The notes beneath the pieces are model-generated. The model worked only from the letters and a program-made list of their open reading frames with translations, made no database searches and was not told the origin of the DNA. From assembly GCA_023251555.1 (NCBI GenBank), contig JAHEYN010000014.1:1-64000 (forward strand): 64,000 nt of DNA. Reading direction: 5' to 3'. Made by a program: the position numbers and the translations under genes. Positions 9,078-16,358 of the stretch are shown here, piece after piece. The stretch comes from Bacteroidota bacterium (lineage in GTDB: Bacteria > Bacteroidota > Bacteroidia > AKYH767-A > JAHEYN01). Numbering within the stretch: the first letter of the stretch is position 1; each line of letters starts with the position of its first letter.

Positions 9078-10727
9078 TCAGAGGTACTTCGCAACAATGG
9101 GCATTCTTCTGCCTACACCGAAAGCTTTGGGGGAAACCCTTAAAATGGGAGGGGCCTGGCAGCGTTTATATTCGCTGGAATTCACCATTTTAAGTATCCT
9201 CTCTACAAGCGGCTTTTTAAATCCTTTGCGGATTATTTCATCAGGGCTCATGGATAATTCTATATAATGGAAAAGCACCTTATCCAGCACCGCATATGCA
9301 GGCAGGGAGTCGCTGTCTTTTTGCCCCGGTCTGAGTTCAGCGGAAGGATCCTTGCGTATGATATTTACGGGAATAATCTCCTCTTCCCTGTTGATGAAAG
9401 CAGCCAGTTCATAAACCCCGGTCTTATAGATGTCACCGAGAACAGACAAACCTCCGCACATATCCCCGTAAAGCGTTCCGTAGCCCACGGCTATTTCACT
9501 TTTATTGGAAGTGTTGAGCAGTATATACCCGAACTTATTGCAATGCGCCATGAGCAGTACAGCACGGATGCGCGCCTGGATATTTTCTTCGGTTACATCA
9601 AAAGGACAGTCTCTGAAATCTTTTTTCAGTACATGTCCAAAAGATTGGAAAAGGGATTCAATACTGATAACCTCATAGGCAATGCCTGTTTTTTCCGCGA
9701 GCTGTTCTGCATCATTCACGGAGTGCGCGCTTGAAAATCCGGATGGCATCAGAAATACTTTCACATTTTCTTTGCCGAGGGCACTACATGCCAGAACCGC
9801 CACCACAGCGGAATCTATGCCTCCGGATAAGCCGAGAACGGCTTTCTTAAACCCCTGCTTATGAAAATAGTCGCGGACTCCTGTCACAAGCGCTTCATAT
9901 ATTTTAGCTGTTCCGCTGTCATATTTCTGTTCCCCTCTTTCCCTGAAGACACATTGCAAGGACTTTGTCCGGGGTTCGAATTCATACACTCCGAAATCTT
10001 CCGAAAAAGAAGACAGCCGGCCGGCATCCCTTCCGCTGATACCCGTAATCCCTGAGCCTCCATCAAATATAAGTTCTGTCTGTGCCCCCGTATGGTTCAC
10101 ATAAGCAAGGGGCAGATGATATTTTTTAATGAGAGCAGAAACCACCTTTCTCCTGTCCGCCTCCTGCGTGACAGAAAATGGAGATGCGGCAATATTAATG
10201 GCAATATCCGGTTTGTGACGGGACAATTCTTTCATGGGATCTGTGACGTACATGGGCTTGCTGCCTGTAGTCCATATATCCTCGCATATTGTAAGCGCGA
10301 TGCGGACACCTTTACAGGTAATGAGTCCGAATGTTTTATTCGGTTCAAAATACCGGTACTCGTCAAACACGTCATAAGTGGGAAGCAGCGTTTTATGCAC
10401 CACCTTTTTCACCTTTCCGCCCGACAGAAAAACTGCGGAGTTATGCAGGCGTTTCCCGCTGGAGAGGGGATTTTTCCAGGGGCTTCCGACAATCGCTGCT
10501 ATATCCGTACACTCCTTTGCAATCTCCTCTACGGCAATGCGGCATTCTTCCGCGAAGCCCGGATAGGATAGAAAATCACGGGGAGGGTAACCGCAGACAG
10601 CCAGTTCTGAAAACACCACGAGGTCGGCTTTATGCTTCCGCCCTTTTTCAAGCGCCTGCCTGATAAGCAGAACATTCTTCCGGAAGTTTCCGATATGATA
10701 ATTGAGTTGTGCTAATGCAATTCTCAT
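9078..10727 (-). CDS. nadE: Glutamine-dependent NAD+ synthetase
   Basis: The last step of NAD synthesis: amidation of deamido-NAD using ammonia from glutamine. It is a two-domain enzyme of 549 residues. The N-terminal nitrilase-type glutaminase has the catalytic triad E41 (FSELAVCGYPP), K112 (HKTLLP) and C148 (TICEDIW). The C-terminal synthetase has the PP-loop SGGIDSA at 301-307. The start MRIALAQLNYHIG is typical. It begins 36 bases after the porin-like gene and is probably co-transcribed with it. Confidence 0.96.
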   Translation of the reverse strand: MRIALAQLNYHIGNFRKNVLLIRQALEKGRKHKADLVVFSELAVCGYPPRDFLSYPGFAEECRIAVEEIAKECTDIAAIVGSPWKNPLSSGKRLHNSAVFLSGGKVKKVVHKTLLPTYDVFDEYRYFEPNKTFGLITCKGVRIALTICEDIWTTGSKPMYVTDPMKELSRHKPDIAINIAASPFSVTQEADRRKVVSALIKKYHLPLAYVNHTGAQTELIFDGGSGITGISGRDAGRLSSFSEDFGVYEFEPRTKSLQCVFRERGEQKYDSGTAKIYEALVTGVRDYFHKQGFKKAVLGLSGGIDSAVVAVLACSALGKENVKVFLMPSGFSSAHSVNDAEQLAEKTGIAYEVISIESLFQSFGHVLKKDFRDCPFDVTEENIQARIRAVLLMAHCNKFGYILLNTSNKSEIAVGYGTLYGDMCGGLSVLGDIYKTGVYELAAFINREEEIIPVNIIRKDPSAELRPGQKDSDSLPAYAVLDKVLFHYIELSMSPDEIIRKGFKKPLVERILKMVNSSEYKRCQAPPILRVSPKAFGVGRRMPIVAKYL

Positions 10728-10763
10728 CGCTGGATTGCCGGGGAATGTCCCCGCCCGGAGAAA

Positions 10764-11396
10764 TCAGAAAAGTATTCCGACGTTCAGGGCAAGATAATTG
10801 CTGATCACCTTTGCACTTTTCTCGTCGAGGATATCGGTAAACCCATTATTAAAAACCACGCTTGCAAGCAAAGAAGTTTTTCCGCCAAGTGAGTATTCTA
10901 TGCCTCCTGCAATGACCATTGACACGCCGAGAATATTAATATCACTGCCCACCAGGGTATCCTTTGCCGAATAGGTTCCGGTATAGTCGGTCGTGGTATA
11001 ATCGGCTTTCGCTTTGATGTTCACTCCCGGAGCAAACCCGAATTGCCCGAAGTAAGTAATATAACCTATTTCACCGGTCTTCATTTTCAGAGTGAGGGGG
11101 ATTTCTATATACTGGAGCTGGTATTTCCCCACGAAGGAAGTAGTGTCATTGCGTGTCAGCCCGCCCCCCCTGTATGTTACATCAACACCGGAGGAAAAAG
11201 CATAATTATCGGAGAAATTAAAATCGGTGACTGCCCCGTAACTGAATCCGAACTTGGAGCCGCTTGACGACCAGTTTTTTGAATCTGTCTTTAACCATGC
11301 AATAGACGGGGCGCCCTTCAGCCCGAAGTGAAATTTCTGTGCAAAAGAAGGTAATGATACCAGGGCGGAAACAGCTATGACAAACAACTTTTTCAT
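10764..11396 (-). CDS. Outer-membrane beta-barrel protein, PorT/porin-like family
   Basis: 210 residues with a clear signal peptide (MKKLFVIAVSALVSLPSFAQ). The rest alternates polar and hydrophobic residues in short strands rich in G, Y and F (KFHFGLKGAPSIAWLKT, FGFSYGAVTDFNFSDNYAF) and ends in LALNVGILF, with the terminal aromatic residue expected of outer-membrane barrels. This is the common Bacteroidota outer-membrane protein beta-barrel family (PF13568 type, by my reading). The individual role is unknown. It diverges from gldB across a 50-base gap. Confidence 0.85.
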   Translation of the reverse strand: MKKLFVIAVSALVSLPSFAQKFHFGLKGAPSIAWLKTDSKNWSSSGSKFGFSYGAVTDFNFSDNYAFSSGVDVTYRGGGLTRNDTTSFVGKYQLQYIEIPLTLKMKTGEIGYITYFGQFGFAPGVNIKAKADYTTTDYTGTYSAKDTLVGSDINILGVSMVIAGGIEYSLGGKTSLLASVVFNNGFTDILDEKSAKVISNYLALNVGILF

Positions 11397-11446
11397 AATT
11401 TTACAATTATATAGTATGATGGTGCAATGATACGCAATTTTTACTT

Positions 11447-12448
11447 ATGAACTGCAAGAGATTCCTTCCCTGGATGGGCATCCTCCTGCTATGCTCATGC
11501 CGGCAAAACCCTCATGACATAGATGTTTCAGGCATACAGGTAACCATCCGGCCTGAGCAGTTCGGGACAGATTTGTTTTCACCGGGACGGAACGGTTTGA
11601 AAACTTTGCGGGAAAAATACGGCACTTTCCCCAACCTGTTCTGCAGACAAATAATAAGGATTGGTGCGGCGGGCGACTCAATGCTCGAGAAAGGGCTGGA
11701 AGATTTCTCTTCCGACCCCGGTATGCGTGAGCTGTATAAAAACTGTGCGGAAAAATTTTCTGCAAGAGACATTGATGCACTGGCGGATGAACTCTCGGAT
11801 GCATTCAGGCATTACAAATACTACTTCCCGCGGAAGCCCGTGCCGAAGGTGATTACATTCATCTCCGGGTACAACTATGCAATTGTTGCGGCCGACAGCC
11901 TGCTGGGGATAGGGGTGGACATGTACCTTGGGGATGATTTCCGTGCTTACAGCGCACTCGGCTATCCCCGCTACAAAATAAGAAGGATGCGAAAGGAATA
12001 CATAACGGCTGACTGTATGCGGGGATGGCAGGAGAGTGAGTACGAAGATGACGGAAAGGATTTCCTCTCACAGGCTCTTTACCAGGGGAAGATTCTGTAC
12101 TTCCTTGATGCCATGCTGCCCCGGACACCCGACAGTATTAAGACGGGATATACGGCATCCCAGCTTGCCTTCTGTAAAAAAAATGAAGTCAACATCTGGT
12201 CGTTCTTCGTTGAGAAAAAAATCCTGTTCTCAACCAACCAGAATGAATTTATCAGGTATCTTTCCGACGGCCCCACCACCAGCGGGCTTCCTCCCGAAGC
12301 ACCCGCCATGCTCGGTGCGTGGACAGGCTGGCAAATCATAAAAAAATATATGCAGGAAAATCCTTCCGTAACTCTCGACCGGCTCATGGAAGAAAAAGAT
12401 TCACAGAAAATTCTGAACAAATCAAGATACAAACCGCAGAAAAACTAA
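11447..12448 (+). CDS. gldB: Gliding motility lipoprotein GldB-like
   Basis: 333 residues with a lipoprotein signal ending LLLCSC (acylation at C18). The central segment FISGYNYAIVAADSLLGIG followed by VDMYLGDDF, Y-S-A-LGYPRYKIRRM is the recognisable GldB core. The identification is strengthened by gldC directly downstream (12 bases), the order found in gliding Bacteroidota. In Flavobacterium, GldB is required for gliding and for stability of the T9SS-linked machinery. In non-gliding relatives it persists, so motility should not be assumed. Confidence 0.88.
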   Translation: MNCKRFLPWMGILLLCSCRQNPHDIDVSGIQVTIRPEQFGTDLFSPGRNGLKTLREKYGTFPNLFCRQIIRIGAAGDSMLEKGLEDFSSDPGMRELYKNCAEKFSARDIDALADELSDAFRHYKYYFPRKPVPKVITFISGYNYAIVAADSLLGIGVDMYLGDDFRAYSALGYPRYKIRRMRKEYITADCMRGWQESEYEDDGKDFLSQALYQGKILYFLDAMLPRTPDSIKTGYTASQLAFCKKNEVNIWSFFVEKKILFSTNQNEFIRYLSDGPTTSGLPPEAPAMLGAWTGWQIIKKYMQENPSVTLDRLMEEKDSQKILNKSRYKPQKN

Positions 12449-12460
12449 TCCCCTCAACCT

Positions 12461-12799
12461 ATGAAGACATCTGAAATAAAACTCAGCGTAAAGCTCAATG
12501 AAGACAAAATGCCTGAAAGTATCACCTGGCATGCCAGCGATGCGGGAATGGCGGCCGACAAGCCCTGCAAGGCGCTCATCATCTCCCTCTTTGATGAAAA
12601 AGAAAAAGCAACTATGCGGATAGACCTCTGGACCAAAGACATGCTGGTGGATGAGATGAAACGCTTTTTCTTTGACACCTTCATGAGTATGGGAAGCACC
12701 CTGAAAACAGCCACGGGAGATGAGGAGTTATCGGAAGAAATAAAAAAATTCGCAGAGTGGTTCGGGCAAAAATCGGGAGTCATCAGCGCTAAAGCCTGA
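12461..12799 (+). CDS. gldC: Gliding motility protein GldC
   Basis: 112 residues, soluble and with no signal peptide. It opens MKTSEIKLSVKLNEDKMPES, then ITWHASDAG, and ends in a FAEWFGQKSG-type tail, the pattern of the small GldC family. It lies 12 bases after gldB in the same direction. GldC enhances but is not always essential for gliding in Flavobacterium; its biochemical action is not known. Confidence 0.88.
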   Translation: MKTSEIKLSVKLNEDKMPESITWHASDAGMAADKPCKALIISLFDEKEKATMRIDLWTKDMLVDEMKRFFFDTFMSMGSTLKTATGDEELSEEIKKFAEWFGQKSGVISAKA

Positions 12800-12852
12800 G
12801 TCCCGGGAAATAATCTTCTTTTATCCCCCCCCTGCTATAAGGCGCAGTTCTG

Positions 12853-13461
12853 CTACGTACGGGTACTTCTCCCGGCATTAACGCTGCCTATAAAATCAAG
12901 TATCTCTTTTCTCCCGTCTCCGGAAACGGCCGAGGAAACAAAAACGGGGGGCAGTTCAGTCCACTCCCGCAGCAGTACACATTCATATTTATAAATGCAT
13001 GATTTCAGATGGTTAACCGACAGCTTGTCGGCTTTCGTAAAAACTATTGCAAAAGGAATTTCTTTTTTTCCGAGCCAGCGGATCATATCGAGGTCGATGG
13101 GCTGTGGATCAAGCCTTGCATCCACGAGTACAAAAACACAACAGAGGTTTTTTCTTTCAAGCAGGTATGTGCTTATCAGGCTCTCCCATTGCTCCATCTC
13201 CTTCTTTCCCGCCCGCGCATAGCCATAACCGGGCAGATCCGCAAGCATCCACTTATTATTAAAAATAAAATGATTGACACAGCGTGTCTTCCCGGGTGTT
13301 GACGATGACTTTGCAAGGTTCTTATTCCCTGCCAGCAAATTAATAAGGGAAGACTTTCCCACGTTGGAACGGCCGGCAAATGCATATTCAGGCATGCGGG
13401 GAGGCGGCATTGCTCCCGGCTCAAAAGAGCTTTTTACAAATGAAGCACTCCTGATAAGCAT
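12853..13461 (-). CDS. engB: Ribosome biogenesis GTP-binding protein EngB (YihA/YsxC)
   Basis: A small GTPase of 202 residues that helps assemble the large ribosomal subunit. G1 is GRSNVGKSS (30-38), G3 is DLPGYGYA (75-82), G4 is FTKAD and G5 is SSAVSG. Length and the MLIRSASFVKS opening agree with the family. It starts 18 bases after the upstream alpha/beta hydrolase gene on the same strand, so the two are probably one transcript that converges on gldC. Confidence 0.95.
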   Translation of the reverse strand: MLIRSASFVKSSFEPGAMPPPRMPEYAFAGRSNVGKSSLINLLAGNKNLAKSSSTPGKTRCVNHFIFNNKWMLADLPGYGYARAGKKEMEQWESLISTYLLERKNLCCVFVLVDARLDPQPIDLDMIRWLGKKEIPFAIVFTKADKLSVNHLKSCIYKYECVLLREWTELPPVFVSSAVSGDGRKEILDFIGSVNAGRSTRT

Positions 13462-13479
13462 ATTGCAGGAAGAATATAT

Positions 13480-14247
13480 TTATCTTTTAATATTGGCCGA
13501 AAGCCAGCGGTCAAGAATAACATTGAACTCCCCAGGATGTTCCATCATGGGAGCATGCCCGCACCGGTCAATCCAGAAAAGGTCAGATACCGGGAACAGA
13601 CGGTGAAACTCTTCCGCCACATCGGGAGGCGTGATGTTATCGTTTTTCCCCCATATCAGGCAGGTGGGAATATTTATCTTTTTAACATCCCGGCTCATAT
13701 TATGCCTTATGGCAGACTTTGCCAGCGTGAGGATCTTCAGAAGTTTCACCCGGTTATTCACGATGCCGAACACCTCATCAACCAGCTCCTTCGTGGCAGT
13801 TGCCGGGTCATAAAAAGTATATTCCACCTTTTCGCGGATAAAATTATAATCTTCCCGCCTCGGCCAGGTGCCGCCCATTGAAGAATTCTCATACAAACCC
13901 GAACTTCCTGTCAGGACCAGGCCCTGAATATTTTCCGGGTGCCTCTTGGAGTATACCAGCGCCACATGACCGCCGAGAGAATTCCCGATAAGGGTATAAG
14001 AATTGTAACCGCGCAGCCGGATAAATTTATGAATGTAGCGCGCAAGATATTTTACATTGGTAAAAAGGATGGGCAGATCATAGATAGGCATAAGCGGCAC
14101 CACCACTTTATACCTCGGGGAAAAAAAATCAAGTACATCTTTCCAGTTGCTCAAAGCTCCGAACAAACCGTGAAGCATCACCAGAACAGGGCCTTCACCC
14201 TCCTCGATATATTTAAACTTTCCCTCTTCCCTGATGTTCAGCTGCAT
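13480..14247 (-). CDS. Alpha/beta hydrolase
   Basis: 255 residues from the ATG at 14247. The oxyanion-hole motif MLHGLFGALSNW, the nucleophile elbow G-N-S-L-G-G and a C-terminal catalytic histidine in DRCGHAPMMEHP mark an alpha/beta hydrolase of the MhpC/YbgF-like class; the substrate is unknown. An in-frame TTG at 14265 would add six residues, but that TTG is part of a perfect TAAATTTG promoter element (14263-14270), so the ATG is preferred. It leads engB in a two-gene unit. Confidence 0.85.
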   Translation of the reverse strand: MQLNIREEGKFKYIEEGEGPVLVMLHGLFGALSNWKDVLDFFSPRYKVVVPLMPIYDLPILFTNVKYLARYIHKFIRLRGYNSYTLIGNSLGGHVALVYSKRHPENIQGLVLTGSSGLYENSSMGGTWPRREDYNFIREKVEYTFYDPATATKELVDEVFGIVNNRVKLLKILTLAKSAIRHNMSRDVKKINIPTCLIWGKNDNITPPDVAEEFHRLFPVSDLFWIDRCGHAPMMEHPGEFNVILDRWLSANIKR

Positions 14248-14262
14248 AAAAGGTATTTTTTT

Positions 14263-14270
14263 CAAATTTA
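14263..14270 (-). promoter_or_regulatory. Promoter -7 element for the hydrolase-engB unit
   Basis: Read on minus: TAAATTTG, an exact TAnnTTTG match ending 15 bases before the ATG at 14247. It overlaps a possible TTG start and so decides the start choice. Confidence 0.5.
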
Positions 14271-14431
14271 ATAAAAAAGATCCTGAACAATAACAGTATC
14301 ACTGAAAACCCGCGGAAAAAAATTCACAGGATTAAGGCTGCGCAGGAAACTGTATTTCTCGTCATTTTCCTTTACTGTATTGCATTTCAACTCATATTCA
14401 TTTTTTGATGGTAAAAAAGTTTTCAACAAAG

Positions 14432-14461
14432 TGGTAATTTATGGAAGTTTGTGGAAATTTT
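14432..14461 (+). promoter_or_regulatory. Three 10-bp direct repeats upstream of mraZ (MraZ-type boxes)
   Basis: TGGTAATTTA, TGGAAGTTTG and TGGAAATTTT follow each other without gaps. MraZ of E. coli and Mycoplasma is known to bind TGG-starting repeats spaced one helical turn (10 bp) apart in front of its own operon. The position about 150 bases before mraZ and next to a -7 element fits autoregulation of the dcw cluster. Confidence 0.65.
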
Positions 14462-14466
14462 TTCAA

Positions 14467-14474
14467 TATATTTA
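14467..14474 (+). promoter_or_regulatory. Likely dcw cluster promoter, -7 element
   Basis: TATATTTA matches TAnnTTTG with one mismatch and directly follows the three TGG boxes. Transcription would begin near 14482 and give a leader of about 125 bases before the mraZ ATG. Confidence 0.4.
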
Positions 14475-14496
14475 CATCCCAAATTAATAGCTGTCG

Positions 14497-14540
14497 CCCC
14501 GGGCCTTTACCAGGAAGGTCATTCCGCATCCGGCCAGGGG
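14497..14540 (+). promoter_or_regulatory. Possible hairpin in the mraZ mRNA leader
   Basis: CCCCGGGCC (14497-14505) can pair with GGCCAGGGG (14532-14540) at eight of nine positions around a 26-nt loop. There is no T-tract, so it is not a standard terminator. The rest of the 14248-14606 gene-free stretch holds the TGG boxes, the promoter and AT-rich sequence without recognised features. Confidence 0.3.
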
Positions 14541-14606
14541 TTACAAAATGAGTCTTTCGCACCCGAAACAGGGAAACAAAGGCTGGAAATACAAAAGTGA
14601 AGCACT

Positions 14607-15059
14607 ATGCCGGGATTTATAGGAGAATATGAATGCACGCTGGACACCAAGGGAAGGATCATGCTTCCCGCAGCTCTCCGGAAGCAGTTTCCCCGCTCAG
14701 CAAAATCGCTGATCATCAAACGCGGTTTTGAAAAGTGCCTCATCCTGTACACCCGGGAGGAGTGGGCCGTTATTTCGAAGAGGGTTAACGACCTGAACGA
14801 CTTCGTGAGAAACAACAGGAAATTCAAACGGTACTATTTCCAGGGTGCCACGGAAGTGAGCGTGGACGGCATAGGCCGGATTTTGATCCCGAAGCAGCAC
14901 CAGGAAGATGCGGGCCTTGATGAGGACATAGTATTGTTCGCCTATTCGAACCAGATTGAAATATGGGACAAAGCGGAATACACCCGCCTGCTTAAAAGCG
15001 AGCCGGAGGATTTCTCAGTGCTGGCCGAAGAGGTAATGGGAAATACGAAAAAGGATTGA
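14607..15059 (+). CDS. mraZ: Transcriptional regulator MraZ
   Basis: First gene of the dcw cluster, 150 residues, with two SpoVT-AbrB-like halves. The first has GEYECTLDTKGRIMLPAALR; the second has EVSVDGIGRILIPKQHQE. In other bacteria MraZ forms a ring that binds the repeats upstream of its own gene and represses the cluster; three such repeats lie upstream here. Its stop is one base before rsmH. Confidence 0.95.
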   Translation: MPGFIGEYECTLDTKGRIMLPAALRKQFPRSAKSLIIKRGFEKCLILYTREEWAVISKRVNDLNDFVRNNRKFKRYYFQGATEVSVDGIGRILIPKQHQEDAGLDEDIVLFAYSNQIEIWDKAEYTRLLKSEPEDFSVLAEEVMGNTKKD

Positions 15060-15060
15060 G

Positions 15061-15954
15061 ATGAGCTACCACGAGCCGGTGCTGCTGCAGGAAAGTATTG
15101 ACGCGCTGGCCATAGTCCCCGGGGGCACATATGTGGATGCAACATTCGGGGGAGGAGGGCATTCAAAAGAGATTCTGAAAAGACTGCAGGGTGGAAAATT
15201 ATTTGCATTTGACCAGGACACTGACAGCATGAACAACAGCACAGCCGATAAGAGGCTCACTTTGATCAATCATAATTTCCGGTACCTGAAACGTTTCCTG
15301 CGCTTTCACGATGCTCTCAGGGTGAACGGTATCATTGCCGACCTCGGTATCTCCTCCCACCAGATTGACGACCCCCTGCGCGGTTTCTCGACACGCCACG
15401 AAGGCATTCCCGACATGAGGATGAACAGGAGGATCGGAACTCTCACCGCGGAAAGAATTATAAATACCTACCCGGCAGAATGGTTGCAACGCGTCCTCTC
15501 GGAATACGGGGAACTCAGCGGCGCCGGCAGGATCACTGAAGCCATCCTGTCTGCCAGGCCCATAACCACCACTCTGGATCTGAAAGGGGCAGTGGCGCGT
15601 TTTGCCGGCGGCAGAAAGGAAAACCAGTTTCATGCAAAACTATTCCAGGCGCTAAGGATAGAGGTCAACGACGAACTCAATGCACTTAAAGACCTCCTGG
15701 TTCAGAGCGCAGAAGTGCTTGTAAAAGGCGGCAGGATCGTGATCATTTCGTACCACTCCCTCGAGGACAGGCTCGTAAAAACATTTTTCTCAAAAGGAAA
15801 ATTCGGGGGAGAAACGGAAAAAGATATTTACGGAAATCCTCTTGCAGTGCCTTTCCGGCCGCTCACCAGAAAACCCGTCCTTACTCCGGATGCGGAAGTG
15901 GAAAGAAATCCCAGGGCGAGAAGTGCGAAAATGAGGATAGCGGAAAAAATCTGA
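15061..15954 (+). CDS. rsmH: 16S rRNA (cytosine-1402-N4)-methyltransferase
   Basis: Methylates N4 of C1402 in the ribosomal P site, using SAM. 297 residues. The SAM motif YVDATFGGGGHSKEIL, ADLGISSHQIDDPLRGFS, and the C-terminal IISYHSLEDRLVKTFF are signature blocks of MraW/RsmH. It has its usual second place in the dcw cluster, with a one-base gap after mraZ and seven bases before ftsL. Confidence 0.97.
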   Translation: MSYHEPVLLQESIDALAIVPGGTYVDATFGGGGHSKEILKRLQGGKLFAFDQDTDSMNNSTADKRLTLINHNFRYLKRFLRFHDALRVNGIIADLGISSHQIDDPLRGFSTRHEGIPDMRMNRRIGTLTAERIINTYPAEWLQRVLSEYGELSGAGRITEAILSARPITTTLDLKGAVARFAGGRKENQFHAKLFQALRIEVNDELNALKDLLVQSAEVLVKGGRIVIISYHSLEDRLVKTFFSKGKFGGETEKDIYGNPLAVPFRPLTRKPVLTPDAEVERNPRARSAKMRIAEKI

Positions 15955-15961
15955 AAGGCAG

Positions 15962-16354
15962 ATGAACAAATTCAAAAATACCCCGAAAGAAACAGAAGAC
16001 AGTACAATCCCTGTAATGGACGTGAGCAGGCTGCGGAAGAGCCTCGGGTGGTTCAACCGGGGAGGATTCCTTCACAGGGACAGCATTATACGGACACTTC
16101 CTTTCATATTTTTTCTTACGCTCATGGCCATGCTCTATATCTCCAATGCATACTACGCAGAAAAAACAATAAGGGAAATAGATAAAACAAACAAAGAACT
16201 CAAAGAACTCCGGTCGGAATACATCTCCGTTAAATCAGACCTGATGTTCAGGAGCAAACAATCCGAAGTGGCAAAAGCCATGGACCCATTACAGATAAAG
16301 GAGTCTGTAGTGCCGCCCGGGAAAATAATCAATAAAAAAAATAAAGGGGAATAG
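15962..16354 (+). CDS. ftsL: FtsL-like division protein
   Basis: 130 residues with a cytoplasmic N-terminal arm of about 40 residues, one membrane segment (about 43-63, LPFIFFLTLMAMLYISNAYY), and a heptad-like stretch KTIREIDKTNKELKELRSEY predicted to be a coiled coil. Sequence conservation in FtsL is low, so the call rests on topology and on the position between rsmH and ftsI. FtsL works with FtsB and FtsQ in the divisome. The next gene starts four bases after its stop. Confidence 0.82.
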   Translation: MNKFKNTPKETEDSTIPVMDVSRLRKSLGWFNRGGFLHRDSIIRTLPFIFFLTLMAMLYISNAYYAEKTIREIDKTNKELKELRSEYISVKSDLMFRSKQSEVAKAMDPLQIKESVVPPGKIINKKNKGE

Positions 16355-16358
16355 GATT

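Noticed and set aside
9267-10663. Plus-strand frames of 100-160 codons opposite nadE
   Set aside because: Antisense shadows of a well-supported NAD synthetase.
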